Positions 11,253 to 22,208 of a DNA stretch of 64,000 bases are shown one piece after another. Location of the stretch: assembly GCF_005404815.1 (NCBI RefSeq), contig NZ_BJDF01000006.1:80024-144023 (forward strand), read 5' to 3'. The notes below the pieces were generated by a model that was given only the letters and a program-made list of their open reading frames with translations, had not been told where the DNA came from and made no database searches. A program made the position numbers and the translations under genes. Positions within the stretch are counted from its first letter, which is position 1; every line of letters begins with the position of its first letter. This stretch comes from Companilactobacillus huachuanensis. Lineage in GTDB: Bacteria; Bacillota; Bacilli; Lactobacillales; Lactobacillaceae.

Positions 11253-12074
11253 TTGCAAAAACAAGAATTAGCTTATCAAGATACTAAATTTAACTTGGAT
11301 ACTTACTGGGTTGATCCAATCGCTGACTTTGGAACGCCAAATAAACGTCCTTTGGCTATAATTTGTCCAGGTGGGGCCTTCAAATTTTTAACTGACCGTG
11401 AAGCTCAACCAATTGCTTTTAACTTTAATTCATTGGGTATGCATGCCCTTGTTTTGGACTATCAATTGGTTGATGATGAACACAGTGTTTATCCATTAGC
11501 ATTGCAAGAATTGGCTACGACTTTGAATTGGTTGAAATCTCAAGAAGATACACATCATATTGATTTGAGCAAAGTCGTCTTAGTTGGTTTTTCGGCCGGA
11601 AGTCACGTTGTAGCTGACTTTAACTCGATTGTTTTGGATCCGGATCAAAAAGAGAAGGTCTTTTCTGATGAACTAACTGTTATTCCAGCTGTCGACATTC
11701 TCTGCTATCCGGTAATTGATATGACTATTGGTTGGCCTAAAGATGAAGATTGGGCGATGAAGATTGCTCCTGATATTTATTATTGGCAGGCTCAAGAACA
11801 TTTAACTAGTCATGGTAGACCAACGTTTATTTGGCAGACGGTGACTGATGCAAGTGTGCCAGTAATGAATTCGATTTTGTATGCTCAAAAAATGGATATG
11901 CTGGGAATTCCTTACGAAATGCACCTCTTTGGCTCTGGAGCACATGGATTGTCTCTGGCTAACTATGTGACTCAAAATCCTGGTAATGAAGCTAATTTGA
12001 ACGCTTATGATACAAAATGGTGGGAATTATGCGTTAACTGGCTCAAGTTGCGGGAGATTATACCTAATCGTTAA
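11253..12074 (+). CDS. Alpha/beta hydrolase (esterase-like)
   Basis: Predicted cytoplasmic serine hydrolase of 273 residues related to BD-FAE/acetyl-esterase-type proteins. The GFSAG nucleophile elbow (Ser114), an early oxyanion-type segment (CPGGAF) and a late GSGAHGLSLA holding the likely catalytic His are visible. TTG 11253 is preferred: GGAGGT (11240-11245) precedes it at correct spacing, while the 22 codons upstream lie in repeat R3. The substrate cannot be read from sequence. The 3' end overlaps the convergent prepilin peptidase by 4 bp. Confidence 0.85.
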   Translation: MQKQELAYQDTKFNLDTYWVDPIADFGTPNKRPLAIICPGGAFKFLTDREAQPIAFNFNSLGMHALVLDYQLVDDEHSVYPLALQELATTLNWLKSQEDTHHIDLSKVVLVGFSAGSHVVADFNSIVLDPDQKEKVFSDELTVIPAVDILCYPVIDMTIGWPKDEDWAMKIAPDIYYWQAQEHLTSHGRPTFIWQTVTDASVPVMNSILYAQKMDMLGIPYEMHLFGSGAHGLSLANYVTQNPGNEANLNAYDTKWWELCVNWLKLREIIPNR

Positions 12075-12745
12075 ATTGTAAGTATGTTAAAAGATAAGAT
12101 CATGTAGATGAAACCTGTTGCAATCGCAATGTATGGGATAAATCTGAATGATCTTTTTTGGTTGAATAAGAAACTGATGATACAAAATAGGCAAGCAATC
12201 ATTAGAATCCAAAGCGCCATCTTCAAGCCTAATATCAGACTTAGAATTGCTAGAATTTCGATGTCTCCTAAACCAAAGGGATATTTTCGGCTGATCAATA
12301 AGAGGGCAAAGTAGGTCAGAAGAGCATTTAGAATATGTAATGGTGTGAAAAATAGTGTAGGTACTATTATGAGATAAGTTATAGGGTAAACATAACCGTA
12401 GTACGCATCGGTGAATGCTAAAATTACTAAGCCAATGAATAATGGTAGGTAAATTAAGTCCCCAAAATGAATCATGCTCAGGAATATTATGCCGCCAATA
12501 AATTCCCAGAAAGGATTCCAAAAATCAATTTGATTTTTACAGCTCAAGCACTTACCATTAGTTATGAAATAGCCCGCTATAGGGATGATTTCGAACCATC
12601 GTAAGATCCTACCGCAGTAGTCACAATGTGAGCGACGTTTGACGTCGATTTGCGGATAATCATGTGCAATTACTTTTAGAAAGGAGATAATGCAAGCTCC
12701 TAGTATGAAAATGATAAAGTATAGAAAGTATTTCAATTTAATCAC
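12071..12745 (-). CDS. comC: Prepilin peptidase (type IV leader peptidase)
   Basis: Polytopic membrane aspartyl protease that cleaves, and usually N-methylates, prepilin-like proteins, here probably competence pseudopilins of the ComG type. The 224-residue protein has the tetracysteine domain (C41, C44, C66, C69), the first catalytic Asp at 113 (FTDAYYG) and GLGD with Asp161. Several hydrophobic helices follow. It stands alone between a hydrolase and the str operon, with no pilin gene beside it. The gene name is by analogy with Bacillus comC. Confidence 0.88.
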   Translation of the reverse strand: MIKLKYFLYFIIFILGACIISFLKVIAHDYPQIDVKRRSHCDYCGRILRWFEIIPIAGYFITNGKCLSCKNQIDFWNPFWEFIGGIIFLSMIHFGDLIYLPLFIGLVILAFTDAYYGYVYPITYLIIVPTLFFTPLHILNALLTYFALLLISRKYPFGLGDIEILAILSLILGLKMALWILMIACLFCIISFLFNQKRSFRFIPYIAIATGFIYMILSFNILTI

Positions 12746-12794
12746 CTCAGTAGAAATTACGGGGACTTGTGGATAACTTTTTAAAAATGTTGCA

Positions 12795-12823
12795 TTGACA
12801 TGGCTTTTTTAAGATGGTATTCT
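12795..12823 (+). promoter_or_regulatory. str operon promoter
   Basis: TTGACA (12795-12800), 17 bp, TATTCT (12818-12823), about 145 bp upstream of rpsL. The long leader that follows could hold regulatory structure, but I do not see a clear one. Confidence 0.65.
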
Positions 12824-12967
12824 AGTAGACGTGCTTTTATTGGCAGCAATATTAGTTTGTTTATTAAATATAAAGCTCATAACGTACGCCACTCATGTGG
12901 TTTATTATTTTACAAAATTATGAACCACCTGGATGTGTGTACTTAAAATTTTTAGGAGGAACTTTGA

Positions 12968-13381
12968 ATGCCTACAATTAATCAATTAGTTCGCAAAGGC
13001 CGTAAGTCACAAACTTCTAAGTCCGATGCACCTGCATTGAACTACGGCTACAATAGTATGAAGAAAGTTGCCACAAAGAACCCTGCACCACAAAAACGTG
13101 GTGTTGCAACTCGTGTCGGAACAATGACACCTAAGAAACCTAACTCTGCCCTACGTAAGTATGCCCGTGTTAGATTATCAAACCTTATTGAAGTAACAGC
13201 TTATATCCCTGGTATTGGCCATAACCTACAAGAGCATAGTGTTGTTCTTGTCCGTGGTGGACGTGTAAAGGATCTACCTGGTGTTCGTTATCACGTTGTC
13301 CGTGGTGCCTTAGATACTGCCGGTGTTGATGGCCGTATGCAAAGCCGTTCAAAATATGGTGCTAAGAGACCTAAGAAATAA
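12968..13381 (+). CDS. rpsL: 30S ribosomal protein S12
   Basis: Decoding-centre ribosomal protein of 137 residues. It contains the [16 protein letters not shown] loop, where streptomycin-resistance changes map in this family, and the C-terminal KYGAKRPKK. The ATG follows AGGAGGA. First gene of the str operon rpsL-rpsG-fusA; note that tuf is not in this cluster. Confidence 0.98.
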   Translation: MPTINQLVRKGRKSQTSKSDAPALNYGYNSMKKVATKNPAPQKRGVATRVGTMTPKKPNSALRKYARVRLSNLIEVTAYIPGIGHNLQEHSVVLVRGGRVKDLPGVRYHVVRGALDTAGVDGRMQSRSKYGAKRPKK

Positions 13382-13427
13382 CATAAATTAATTATTTTGA
13401 AATAATGTAATAACGGAGGAATTTAAT

Positions 13428-13895
13428 ATGCGTAAAGGTAGAGCTCCAAAACGCGATGTTTTGCCAGATCCAATGTACAACTCAAAGCTAGTAACTCGTT
13501 TGATCAACCATTTGATGTATGATGGTAAAAGAGGTACAGCTTCAACAATTTTATATCGTGCATTCGATATTATTAAGGATAAGACAGGTAACGAACCATT
13601 GGACGTGTTTGAAGAAGCAATGAACAATGTTATGCCTGTACTTGAAGTTAAGGCTCGCCGTATCGGTGGTTCTAACTATCAAATTCCTATCGAAGTTCGT
13701 CCTGACCGTCGTACTACTTTAGGACTTCGTTGGATCACAAGTTATGCTCGTCTACGTGGCGAACACACAATGGACCAACGTCTTGCAAATGAAATTATGG
13801 ATGCAGCTAACAATACTGGTGCTGCTGTTAAGAAACGTGAAGATACACATAAGATGGCCGATGCTAACCGTGCATTCGCTCACTATCGCTGGTAG
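13428..13895 (+). CDS. rpsG: 30S ribosomal protein S7
   Basis: Primary 16S rRNA-binding protein of the small-subunit head, 155 residues, about the usual length. It begins [15 protein letters not shown] and contains the conserved [14 protein letters not shown] segment. The start lies behind CGGAGGAA. Second gene of the str operon; S7 is often the translational autoregulator of this operon, but no such site was identified here. Confidence 0.98.
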   Translation: MRKGRAPKRDVLPDPMYNSKLVTRLINHLMYDGKRGTASTILYRAFDIIKDKTGNEPLDVFEEAMNNVMPVLEVKARRIGGSNYQIPIEVRPDRRTTLGLRWITSYARLRGEHTMDQRLANEIMDAANNTGAAVKKREDTHKMADANRAFAHYRW

Positions 13896-13942
13896 AATCT
13901 AGTTTTTAAAACTAGTTAAATTGAGAGGAGAAACAATTTTTC

Positions 13943-16039
13943 ATGGCTAATAAACGTGAATTTGCACTAGAAAAAACCAGAAATATTGGTATCATGGCTC
14001 ATATCGATGCCGGTAAAACTACAACCACTGAACGTATCTTGTACTATACTGGTAAAATTCATAAAATTGGTGAAACACATGATGGTGCTTCACAAATGGA
14101 CTGGATGGCTCAAGAACAAGAACGTGGTATTACTATTACATCAGCTGCTACAACTGCTGAATGGAAAGGTAATCGTATTAATATCATCGATACACCAGGA
14201 CACGTTGACTTCACAATCGAAGTTGAACGTTCACTCCGTGTGCTAGATGGTGCTATCACGGTTCTTGATGCTCAATCTGGTGTTGAACCACAAACTGAAA
14301 ATGTTTGGCGTCAAGCTTCAACATATGGCGTTCCACGTATTGTCTTTGTTAACAAGATGGACAAGATTGGTGCTGATTTCGATTATTCAGTTGGTACACT
14401 TCACGAAAGACTTCAAGCTAATGCGCATGCTGTTCAAATGCCAATTGGTGCCGAAGATAAATTCGAAGGTGTTATCGACTTGATCGAAATGAAAGCCGAC
14501 CTTTATGATGAAGATGAATTAGGTACAAAGTGGGATACAGTTGATGTTCCTGAAGAATACCGTGCTGCAGCTGAAAAGAAACGTTCAGAGTTGATTGAAG
14601 CTGTTGCCGATGTTGATGACGATATCATGGAGAAATATCTTGATGGTAAAGAAATCAGCAACGATGAAATTCGTGCAGCTATTCGTAAAGCTACAATCGA
14701 TTTGAAGTTCTTCCCAGTTCTTGCAGGTTCTGCCTTCAAGAACAAGGGTGTTCAAATGTTGATGGATGCGGTTGTTGATTACCTACCATCACCACTCGAT
14801 GTACGTCCTTATAAAGCTACAGATCCTAAAGATGATTCAGAAGTTGAACTTATGGCTGATGACAGCAAACCATTTGCTGGTCTAGCATTTAAGATTGCTA
14901 CTGACCCATTCGTTGGACGTCTAACATACATCCGTGTATATAGAGGTTCACTAGAATCAGGTTCTTATGTCTTGAACTCAACAAAAGACAAGCGTGAACG
15001 TGTTGGTCGTTTGTTACAAATGCATTCTAACCACCGTAAAGAAATCCCTGAAGTTTTCTCAGGTGATATCGCCGCTGTTATTGGTTTGAAGAACACTACT
15101 ACTGGTGATTCTTTGACTGATCCAACAGATCCATTGGTTCTTGAATCATTGGATATTCCAGATCCAGTTATTCAAGTTTCTATCGAACCTAATTCAAAGG
15201 AAGATAGAGATAAGATGGATATTGCTATCCAAAAACTTTCTGAAGAAGATCCTACTTTCCAAGCTGAAACAAATCCTGAAACTGGTGAAACACTTATTGC
15301 CGGAATGGGTGAATTACACTTGGATATCATGGTCGACCGTATGAAACGTGAATTCAACGTTGCATGTAAGGTTGGTGAACCTCAAGTTGCTTACCGTGAA
15401 ACATTTACACAACAAACAAGTGCTCAAGGTAAGTTCGTTCGTCAATCTGGTGGTAAAGGTCAATATGGTGATGTATGGGTTGAATTTACACCTAATGAAG
15501 AGGGTAAAGGCTTCGAATTCGAAGACGCTATCGTCGGTGGTGTTGTTCCACGTGAATACATTCCATCAGTTGAACAAGGTTTGAAGGAATCAATGGAAAA
15601 TGGTGTTCTTGCCGGTTATCCATTGATCGATGTTAAGGCTAAGTTATATGATGGTTCATATCACGAAGTCGATTCATCAGAAGCTGCCTTCAAGATTGCC
15701 GCTTCAATGTCACTACGTAACGCATCTAAGACTGCTGGTGCCGTAATTCTTGAACCTATTATGAAGGTTGAAATTGTTACACCAGAAGAATATCTTGGAG
15801 ATGTTATGGGACAAGTTACTGCTCGTCGTGGACGTGTTGAAGGAATGGAAGCTCGTGGTAATGCACAACTTATCAATTCTTTCGTACCGCTAGCAGAAAT
15901 GTTCGGTTACGCTACAACACTTCGTTCAGCAACTCAAGGTCGTGGTACATTTACAATGACAATGGATCACTACGAAAAGGTTCCTAAGTCAATTCAAGCT
16001 GAAATTATTAAGAAAAACGGTGGTAACCCTGAAGACTAG
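13943..16039 (+). CDS. fusA: Elongation factor G
   Basis: GTPase that drives translocation of tRNAs and mRNA. The 698-residue protein has G1 AHIDAGKT at 19-26, the switch segment [19 protein letters not shown] and NKMD, followed by EF-G domains II-V. Standard length. Start ATG 13943 follows GAGAGGAG. Last gene of the str operon, closed by a strong bidirectional terminator. Confidence 0.98.
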   Translation: MANKREFALEKTRNIGIMAHIDAGKTTTTERILYYTGKIHKIGETHDGASQMDWMAQEQERGITITSAATTAEWKGNRINIIDTPGHVDFTIEVERSLRVLDGAITVLDAQSGVEPQTENVWRQASTYGVPRIVFVNKMDKIGADFDYSVGTLHERLQANAHAVQMPIGAEDKFEGVIDLIEMKADLYDEDELGTKWDTVDVPEEYRAAAEKKRSELIEAVADVDDDIMEKYLDGKEISNDEIRAAIRKATIDLKFFPVLAGSAFKNKGVQMLMDAVVDYLPSPLDVRPYKATDPKDDSEVELMADDSKPFAGLAFKIATDPFVGRLTYIRVYRGSLESGSYVLNSTKDKRERVGRLLQMHSNHRKEIPEVFSGDIAAVIGLKNTTTGDSLTDPTDPLVLESLDIPDPVIQVSIEPNSKEDRDKMDIAIQKLSEEDPTFQAETNPETGETLIAGMGELHLDIMVDRMKREFNVACKVGEPQVAYRETFTQQTSAQGKFVRQSGGKGQYGDVWVEFTPNEEGKGFEFEDAIVGGVVPREYIPSVEQGLKESMENGVLAGYPLIDVKAKLYDGSYHEVDSSEAAFKIAASMSLRNASKTAGAVILEPIMKVEIVTPEEYLGDVMGQVTARRGRVEGMEARGNAQLINSFVPLAEMFGYATTLRSATQGRGTFTMTMDHYEKVPKSIQAEIIKKNGGNPED

Positions 16040-16054
16040 TCTTTAGGATGAAAC

Positions 16055-16092
16055 CAAAAAAGAGAAGATCAATTTGATCTTCTCTTTTTTTT
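16055..16092 (+). terminator. Bidirectional terminator after fusA
   Basis: AAAAGAGAAGATCAA pairs with TTGATCTTCTCTTTT, followed by extra T. The opposite strand also ends in a T-run, so it can serve the convergent acetyltransferase gene. Confidence 0.9.
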
Positions 16093-16123
16093 GCGTTCAC
16101 ATAAACTGCTAATAATTGAATGA

Positions 16124-16531
16124 TTAAGACTCACTGTAAAAAGCAACGATACTTCCTTTATCACCAGATACAAAGCCGAACTTTTCATAAAAATTTCTAA
16201 CGTCCGGAGCTTCTTCTGTCAATAATACCTTTTGACGAACGTCTTTATATTTATTCAAAATTTTATTCATTAAATTGGTTCCAATATTTCTATTTTGAAA
16301 ATCAGGTTTAACCAAGATATCTTGAATGTATAATATCGTATACCCATCACCGACTACTCGAATTAAACCAACTAATTGATCCGAGTGCCATGCAGTGATT
16401 ACTAATAAAGAATTCTCGACAGCTTTTTCTAACGTATCTAGGTCATTAGTATAGGCAAACCATCTGACACTAGAATAAAGTTGACCCAGATTCTTTTTGT
16501 CTATTTGAGCGTTCACTTTGTAATTTATCAT
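16124..16531 (-). CDS. GNAT family N-acetyltransferase
   Basis: Predicted acetyl-CoA-dependent N-acetyltransferase of 135 residues. The GNAT core is visible as VGLIRVVGDGYTILYIQDIL, then VKPDFQNRNIGTNLMNKIL (a Q/R-x-x-G-x-G/A-like CoA loop), then a C-terminal NFYEKFGF. ATG 16531 is chosen because GGAAGATA precedes it; the reading frame extends further upstream, but that part overlaps the next gene and is unlike GNAT. The acceptor substrate is unknown. Lies 43 bp downstream of the CPBP gene. Confidence 0.85.
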   Translation of the reverse strand: MINYKVNAQIDKKNLGQLYSSVRWFAYTNDLDTLEKAVENSLLVITAWHSDQLVGLIRVVGDGYTILYIQDILVKPDFQNRNIGTNLMNKILNKYKDVRQKVLLTEEAPDVRNFYEKFGFVSGDKGSIVAFYSES

Positions 16532-16574
16532 TATATATCTTCCAACACATGGTGCTAGCACCATAAGTATCTTC

Positions 16575-17783
16575 CTAATTAATTTTGTAGTTAAATGACG
16601 CATTCCTTCTATTATAAACAGCAACAAGTAATAGAATCGCTACTGCAACGAATAGCCCGGTCTCAAAAACGGTTAAGAGGCTGTCGACGATTGTTACCTT
16701 GCCGGACATCAATTCGCCTGAGACGCTAAATACTAATGTATCAAGCAGGGTGTGAAAAATCACCGGTATATAAAATAAATCGGTATAGAGATAGATGCCA
16801 CACATCAATAGTCCCATTCCAAAGGCAAAAATGGCTTGATTAACAGTATTAGCCAAGCTTTGTCCCGCTGACACATTACCTAAGTGAATCAGGCCAAAGC
16901 AGAGACTACTAATTCCGGCAGCGTAGAAGATTTTATAACGATTATTTTTAAAGGCTACTAATAAGATAGTAAGAAATGCATATCTGAATAGTAACTCTTC
17001 AGCAATCCCGGCTTCCAAGCCACTGAGGATAAATTGGGGTTTCCAAGAGATCCCGGCAAAACTAAATGTGAAGAAGGATTTCAACAAACTGTTGCCACCG
17101 CCAAAAGCGTTCCACATGATAAACCAGATACTTACTATTAATAGAGGAACCATAACCTTCAAACTGGCAGACTTTGACAAACGCATCTTTGGAAAACCAT
17201 AACCCCAACGACGCATAATGAATAATGTTAAGACTAGAAATATTATCGCACCAAGAAAGGCAGAATTAGTTATTACTCCAATAAAAGGATTGAAGTAAAG
17301 TATCGTGCCATATGTGACAATGCTAGAAGCACCCATAGCTACTATTTCAAATAGAAAGAAGACGACTAGCAGCTGCAGTAACTTATTCCTGATTCTTCCA
17401 TAGAATACCAATGTATATGGAATGTACATGACGAGCATTGAAACAAGTAGCAGTCCGATTGAACTTGGTAGGTTCCAATTATATAGATGCATCGTGACAC
17501 TGATCAGGTAGAAGTATGATTCTGCAATGATAAAAACTTGGAAGAACAATTGAAAAATGAAATTAATCCGCTCTAGAATTTTTTCGGGATTAGGTTTAAT
17601 GTACAGAGCTAGCAAATTAAGAATGATGGGACCAAACAAATATAGGTTTTTAGTCGCGGCACTGTAGCTAAATATAAAGAGAGCATTTAAGATTACTTGG
17701 GTCTTAAACAAAATAAAATAAAGTTTATCTTTATTATTTGTTGGAAACCTGTTATTATAACTAAATTCGAGATTATTATTCAA
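16575..17783 (-). CDS. CPBP family intramembrane metalloprotease
   Basis: Multi-pass membrane protein (402 residues) with the CPBP/Abi motifs: EAGIAEELLFR (EExxxR), then FGLIHLGN and a late HTLLDT, the three metal-ligand regions of this family. Roles in the family include CaaX-like processing and bacteriocin self-immunity; none is indicated here. Translation starts at TTG 17783 behind GGAGGTG. It probably forms an operon with the downstream acetyltransferase. Confidence 0.85.
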   Translation of the reverse strand: MNNNLEFSYNNRFPTNNKDKLYFILFKTQVILNALFIFSYSAATKNLYLFGPIILNLLALYIKPNPEKILERINFIFQLFFQVFIIAESYFYLISVTMHLYNWNLPSSIGLLLVSMLVMYIPYTLVFYGRIRNKLLQLLVVFFLFEIVAMGASSIVTYGTILYFNPFIGVITNSAFLGAIIFLVLTLFIMRRWGYGFPKMRLSKSASLKVMVPLLIVSIWFIMWNAFGGGNSLLKSFFTFSFAGISWKPQFILSGLEAGIAEELLFRYAFLTILLVAFKNNRYKIFYAAGISSLCFGLIHLGNVSAGQSLANTVNQAIFAFGMGLLMCGIYLYTDLFYIPVIFHTLLDTLVFSVSGELMSGKVTIVDSLLTVFETGLFVAVAILLLVAVYNRRNASFNYKIN

Positions 17784-17871
17784 ATCACACCTCCACGTTT
17801 TCTTTTAGAGTATAGTTGAAAATTGCATTTTAAGAAAGCGGCAAACAATTTTAAAAATGCTTGATTTTACC

Positions 17872-17900
17872 TTGAAAATGTGAAGTTCATCGTGTAGTAT
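17872..17900 (+). promoter_or_regulatory. S10 operon promoter
   Basis: TTGAAA (17872-17877), 17 bp, TAGTAT (17895-17900), about 170 bp before rpsJ. This is the only good promoter seen upstream of the ribosomal block. Confidence 0.6.
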
Positions 17901-17970
17901 TATAAGAGTGCTTATTTCATATAGAAGTATGTACCAAATTGATATTAAAATAATATCGACGGCTTAGAAG

Positions 17971-18040
17971 TGAGAGGTTGCGACACACCCGGCCGCTTTG
18001 CCACGGCAGGGCTGTTGGAAATTTTCACGGAGCCGGTCAT
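17971..18040 (+). promoter_or_regulatory. GC-rich leader of the S10 operon
   Basis: A markedly GC-rich, non-coding stretch in an AT-rich gap, with complementary CCGGC and GCCGG near its ends and CCACGGCAGGG in the middle. This type of block is familiar ahead of rpsJ in lactobacilli and may be a ribosomal-protein-binding leader. The ligand is not known from sequence. Confidence 0.5.
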
Positions 18041-18069
18041 CTTGAAAGAGATAAAAAGGAGGTAACCCC

Positions 18070-18378
18070 ATGGCAAGTCAAAAGATTCGCATTCGTTTGA
18101 AGGCTTATGAACATCGTATTCTAGATCAATCAGCTGACAAAATTGTGGAAACAGCAAAGAGAACTGGAGCTCAAATTTCAGGTCCAATTCCATTGCCTAC
18201 AGAACGCTCACTATATACAGTGCTAGCTTCACCACATAAGCATAAGGATTCTAGAGAACAATTCGAAATGCGTACACATAAAAGACTTATCGACGTTGTT
18301 AACCCAACAAAGAAGACCGTAGATTCACTTATGAAGTTGGATCTACCATCTGGTGTTGACATTGAAATCAAATTATAA
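18070..18378 (+). CDS. rpsJ: 30S ribosomal protein S10
   Basis: Small-subunit head protein, 102 residues, also known as the NusE antitermination factor. It begins [16 protein letters not shown] and contains the loop GPIPLPTE. The ATG follows AAGGAGGTAA. It opens the S10-spc-alpha superoperon. A minus-strand frame across it is a shadow. Confidence 0.98.
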   Translation: MASQKIRIRLKAYEHRILDQSADKIVETAKRTGAQISGPIPLPTERSLYTVLASPHKHKDSREQFEMRTHKRLIDVVNPTKKTVDSLMKLDLPSGVDIEIKL

Positions 18379-18409
18379 TTATTAAAAATAAATTATTGGA
18401 GGTGCAAAC

Positions 18410-19045
18410 ATGGCCAGAAAAGGAATTCTTGGTAAAAAAGTCGGAATGACTCAAATTTTCACTGACAACGGAGAACTTGTTCCCGTTACAGTTGTTGAAG
18501 CAACACCAAACGTTGTTATGCAACTTAAAACAGTTGAAAATGATGGTTATGAGGCCGTTCAACTAGGTTTTGAAGATAGACGCGAAGTTCTATCAAACAA
18601 ACCAGCCAAGGGTCATGCAGAAAAGGCAAATACAACTCCTAAACATTACATTCGCGAATTTCGCAATGTTGAAATGGGAGACTATGAATTAGGTGCCAAC
18701 GTTACAGTTGATACATTTAATTCTGGAGATATTGTCGACGTTACAGGAACAACAAAGGGACACGGAATGCAAGGTAACATCAAGATGTTTGGACAAGCTC
18801 GTGGTCCTGAAACTCATGGTTCTAGATATCACCGTATTGCTGGTTCAATGGGTGCCATCATCAACCGTGTATTTAAAGGTAAGATGCTTCCCGGTGTCAT
18901 GGGTAACAACCGTGTTACTACACAAAACCTTGAAGTTATCAAAGTTGATACTGAACGTAATGCAATCATGATCAAGGGAAATGTTCCCGGTGCAAACAAA
19001 TCATTAGTTAAAATTCAAACAGCTATTAAAGCTAATCAAAAATAG
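18410..19045 (+). CDS. rplC: 50S ribosomal protein L3
   Basis: Early-assembly 23S rRNA-binding protein (211 residues). It has the N-terminal [14 protein letters not shown] and the long loop with [10 protein letters not shown] and HGSRYHR that reaches towards the peptidyl transferase centre. The start follows TGGAGGTG. 31 bp after rpsJ, 17 bp before rplD. Confidence 0.98.
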   Translation: MARKGILGKKVGMTQIFTDNGELVPVTVVEATPNVVMQLKTVENDGYEAVQLGFEDRREVLSNKPAKGHAEKANTTPKHYIREFRNVEMGDYELGANVTVDTFNSGDIVDVTGTTKGHGMQGNIKMFGQARGPETHGSRYHRIAGSMGAIINRVFKGKMLPGVMGNNRVTTQNLEVIKVDTERNAIMIKGNVPGANKSLVKIQTAIKANQK

Positions 19046-19062
19046 GAAGGAGGAACTGAGTT

Positions 19063-19686
19063 ATGACAAAAATCACAGCTTACAAAGATAATGGTGCTGA
19101 AAACGGTGCTGTTGAAGTAAAAGACACAATCTTTGGTATCGAACCAAACAATAGTGTTGTTACAGATGCAGTACTTATGCAACGTGCATCAATGAGACAA
19201 GGTACTCATGATGTTAAGAACCGTTCTGAAGTACGTGGTGGTGGTAGAAAACCATGGCGTCAAAAGGGTACAGGACGTGCTCGTCAAGGTTCAATTAGAT
19301 CACCTCAATGGGTAGGTGGTGGTGTCGTATTCGGCCCTACACCAAGATCTTATGCTTATCACCTTCCTAAGAAGGTTAGCCGTTTGGCATTGAAGTCTGT
19401 ACTTTCACAAAAGGCTGCTGACGGTAACGTAATCGTTATTGACTCAATTTCATACGACAAACCAAGTACAAAAGCTTTTGCACAATTACTAAACACATTA
19501 GGTGCTGACAACAAAGCTCTTGTAGTTCTTGAAGATGGTAACGACAACGTTGCTTTATCAGCAAGAAACATTGATAAAGTTACAGTTGTTGCTCCAGAAG
19601 GTGTCAACGTACTTGACGTTATTAACGCTAACAAGCTAATTGTTACACAAGCAGCACTTTCTAAGATTGAGGAGGTGCTTGGATAA
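19063..19686 (+). CDS. rplD: 50S ribosomal protein L4
   Basis: 23S rRNA-binding and exit-tunnel protein (207 residues). The tunnel loop is visible as [20 protein letters not shown]. In many bacteria L4 represses the S10 operon through its leader; the GC-rich leader before rpsJ would be the place to look. The stop codon overlaps the start of rplW by 1 bp. Confidence 0.98.
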   Translation: MTKITAYKDNGAENGAVEVKDTIFGIEPNNSVVTDAVLMQRASMRQGTHDVKNRSEVRGGGRKPWRQKGTGRARQGSIRSPQWVGGGVVFGPTPRSYAYHLPKKVSRLALKSVLSQKAADGNVIVIDSISYDKPSTKAFAQLLNTLGADNKALVVLEDGNDNVALSARNIDKVTVVAPEGVNVLDVINANKLIVTQAALSKIEEVLG

Positions 19687-19973
19687 TGAGCGCAAGAGAC
19701 GTAATTATTCGCCCCGTTGTAACTGAAAGCTCAATGGATGCTATGAGCGACAAGAAATATACTTTCGATGTTGCCCTAGATGCTAACAAGGTTCTTGTTA
19801 GACAAGCCGTTGAAGAAGTTTTCGGTGTTAAGGTTAAACAAGTAAATATCATGAATGTTTCTGGTAAGAAGAAGCGCCAAGGCCGTTATGTTGGTTTTAC
19901 AGCAAAACGTCGTAAGGCTATTGTTACTCTTACAGCAGATTCAGACGAAATTAAGATTTTTGACGAAGAATAA
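19686..19973 (+). CDS. rplW: 50S ribosomal protein L23
   Basis: Exit-tunnel rim protein of 95 residues that docks SRP and trigger factor. It begins [16 protein letters not shown], typical of the family, and contains [12 protein letters not shown] and KAIVTL. Start ATG 19686 overlaps the rplD stop (TAATG) with GGAGGTG upstream, so translation is probably coupled. Confidence 0.98.
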   Translation: MSARDVIIRPVVTESSMDAMSDKKYTFDVALDANKVLVRQAVEEVFGVKVKQVNIMNVSGKKKRQGRYVGFTAKRRKAIVTLTADSDEIKIFDEE

Positions 19974-19989
19974 ATAAGGAGGTCCAATA

Positions 19990-20823
19990 ATGGCGATTAT
20001 CAAGTATAAACCAACCACAAACGGTCGTCGTAATATGACAGGTTCTGACTTTTCCGAGATCACTAAGACAACTCCTGAAAAGACACTTCTAGAATCTCAA
20101 AGCCATACTGCTGGTCGTAATTCATACGGTCATATTACAGTGCGTCACCGTGGTGGTGGACACAAACAAAAGTACCGTGTTATTGATTTCAAACGTATTA
20201 AAGATGATGTAAAAGCTACAGTTAAGTCAATCGAATATGATCCTAACCGTACTGCTAATATTGCACTTATTCAATATTCAGATGGTGTTAAATCATACAT
20301 CTTAGCTCCTAAAGGTCTTGAAGTAGGACAAGTTATTCAATCTGGTAAAGAAGCAGATATCAAACCAGGTAACGCACTTCTACTTTCTGACATTCCTGTT
20401 GGTTCAACAATCCATAACGTTGAATTGAAACCTGGCAAGGGTGGTCAAATTGGTCGTTCTGCTGGTACTTCAATCCAATTGTTAGGTAGAGATGGAAAGT
20501 ATTCAATCCTACGTTTGCCTTCTGGTGAAGTTCGCTTGGTTCTTTCAACTTGCCGTGCAAGTATTGGTTCAATCGGTAATGAACAACATGAACTTATTAA
20601 GATTGGTAAAGCTGGTCGTAAGCGCTGGTTAGGTATTAGACCTACAGTTCGTGGATCAGTTATGAACCCTAACGATCACCCACACGGTGGTGGTGAAGGT
20701 AAAGCTCCTATCGGTCATCCATCTCCTATGTCACCATGGGGTAAGAAGACACTTGGTAAGAAAACTCGTTCAACTCATGCCAAATCTGAAAAGCTTATCG
20801 TTCGTCATAGAAAAGGTAAGTAG
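19990..20823 (+). CDS. rplB: 50S ribosomal protein L2
   Basis: Highly conserved 23S rRNA-binding protein needed for peptidyl transferase assembly, 277 residues. The hallmark C-terminal region [17 protein letters not shown] is present, as is the N-terminal [19 protein letters not shown]. The start lies behind AAGGAGGTCC. Confidence 0.98.
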   Translation: MAIIKYKPTTNGRRNMTGSDFSEITKTTPEKTLLESQSHTAGRNSYGHITVRHRGGGHKQKYRVIDFKRIKDDVKATVKSIEYDPNRTANIALIQYSDGVKSYILAPKGLEVGQVIQSGKEADIKPGNALLLSDIPVGSTIHNVELKPGKGGQIGRSAGTSIQLLGRDGKYSILRLPSGEVRLVLSTCRASIGSIGNEQHELIKIGKAGRKRWLGIRPTVRGSVMNPNDHPHGGGEGKAPIGHPSPMSPWGKKTLGKKTRSTHAKSEKLIVRHRKGK

Positions 20824-20857
20824 ACTATTTATTAGAATAATATAAGGAGGACATAAG

Positions 20858-21139
20858 ATGAGTCGTAGTTTAAAAAAAGGACCATTCGCTGATGCACACC
20901 TTCTAAAGAAGATCGATGCACAAGCAGATTCTGACAAGAAGTCAGTTATTAAAACATGGTCAAGACGTTCAACAATTTTTCCTAGTTTCGTAGGATATAC
21001 AATCGCAGTTCATGATGGACGTAAGCATGTTCCAGTTTATATCCAAGAAGATATGGTTGGACACAAGTTAGGTGAATTCGTACCTACACGTACATTCCAT
21101 GGTCACGCAACAGATGACAAGAAGACAGTTAAGAAATAA
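20858..21139 (+). CDS. rpsS: 30S ribosomal protein S19
   Basis: Small-subunit head protein that contacts S13 and the A-site tRNA, 93 residues. [18 protein letters not shown] and [13 protein letters not shown] are diagnostic. ATG after AAGGAGGACA. Part of the S10 operon, between rplB and rplV. Confidence 0.98.
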   Translation: MSRSLKKGPFADAHLLKKIDAQADSDKKSVIKTWSRRSTIFPSFVGYTIAVHDGRKHVPVYIQEDMVGHKLGEFVPTRTFHGHATDDKKTVKK

Positions 21140-21153
21140 GAAGGGAGACTTAA

Positions 21154-21510
21154 ATGATGGCAGAACAAGAAATTACATCTGCAACAGCTAAAGTTACTAA
21201 CGTGCGTATTGCACCTCGTAAAGCTCGCCTTGTTATTGATCTTATCAGAGGCAAGCAAGCTGCTGAGGCACTTGCAATTTTGCAATTCACACCTAGAGCA
21301 GGCTCTCCAATTATTGCTAAAGCTCTTAAGTCAGCAATTGCAAACGCAGAACATAACTTTGATTTAGATGCACAAAACTTATTCGTTAGCGAAGCATTCG
21401 TAGACGAAGGACCAACTCTAAAACGTTTCCGTCCTAGAGCTAAAGGTTCAGCATCACCAATTAACAAGAGAACAAGTCACATTACAGTAGTTGTAAGTGA
21501 AAAAGAATAG
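21154..21510 (+). CDS. rplV: 50S ribosomal protein L22
   Basis: Exit-tunnel constriction protein, 118 residues (or 117 if the second ATG is used; both lie behind GGGAGACT). The tunnel-tip hairpin appears as [18 protein letters not shown], where macrolide-resistance changes occur in the family. N-terminal [18 protein letters not shown] is standard. Confidence 0.97.
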   Translation: MMAEQEITSATAKVTNVRIAPRKARLVIDLIRGKQAAEALAILQFTPRAGSPIIAKALKSAIANAEHNFDLDAQNLFVSEAFVDEGPTLKRFRPRAKGSASPINKRTSHITVVVSEKE

Positions 21511-21527
21511 TATTGGAGGTAACTTGA

Positions 21528-22205
21528 GTGGGTCAAAAGATTAATCCAGTCGGATTCCGTGTCGGCGTTATCCGTGACTGGGATGCCAAATGGTATGCAA
21601 ACAATAAAGACTTTTCTACATTTTTACATGAAGACCTTAAGATTCGTAAGTATATTGAAGACAAACTTTCAAATGCTTCTGTCTCAAGAATCGAAATCGA
21701 ACGTACTGCAAAGAACGTTACTGTTTCAATTCATACTGCTAAACCTGGTATGGTTATCGGTAAGGGTGGTTCTGAAGTTGAAAAATTACGTAATGAATTA
21801 AATAATTTAACTGACAGAAGTATTCACATCAACATCATCGAAATCAAGAAACCTGATCTAGATGCAAAACTTGTTGGTGAAAGTATCGCTCGTCAACTTG
21901 AAGGTCGTATTGCTTTCAGACGTGCACAACGTCAAGCAGTTCAACGTTCAAGACGTGCCGGTGCTAAAGGTATCAAGGTACAAATTTCTGGTCGTTTAAA
22001 CGGTGCCGATATGGCTCGTCGTGAATGGCATACAGAAGGAACTGTTCCTTTGCACACATTGCGTGCTGATATCGATTATGCTTGGGTTGAAGCAAAGACA
22101 ACTTATGGTAATTTAGGTGTTAAAACTTGGATTTACCGTGGTGAAGTTCTTCCTGCAAAGCCACAACATAACAATGAACCCAAAAATGAAGGGAAAGGAG
22201 AATAA
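21528..22205 (+). CDS. rpsC: 30S ribosomal protein S3
   Basis: Small-subunit protein at the mRNA entry site, 225 residues. It starts at GTG 21528 ([18 protein letters not shown]) behind GGAGGTAAC. The KH domain has [14 protein letters not shown], and the C-terminal domain has [19 protein letters not shown] short acidic/lysine tail follows. It ends 3 bp before rplP. Confidence 0.98.
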   Translation: MGQKINPVGFRVGVIRDWDAKWYANNKDFSTFLHEDLKIRKYIEDKLSNASVSRIEIERTAKNVTVSIHTAKPGMVIGKGGSEVEKLRNELNNLTDRSIHINIIEIKKPDLDAKLVGESIARQLEGRIAFRRAQRQAVQRSRRAGAKGIKVQISGRLNGADMARREWHTEGTVPLHTLRADIDYAWVEAKTTYGNLGVKTWIYRGEVLPAKPQHNNEPKNEGKGE

Positions 22206-22208
22206 TCT

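Noticed and set aside
12087..12521. 144-codon minus-strand frame
   Set aside because: Shadow of the prepilin peptidase gene in another frame; the true frame has the cysteine and aspartate motifs.
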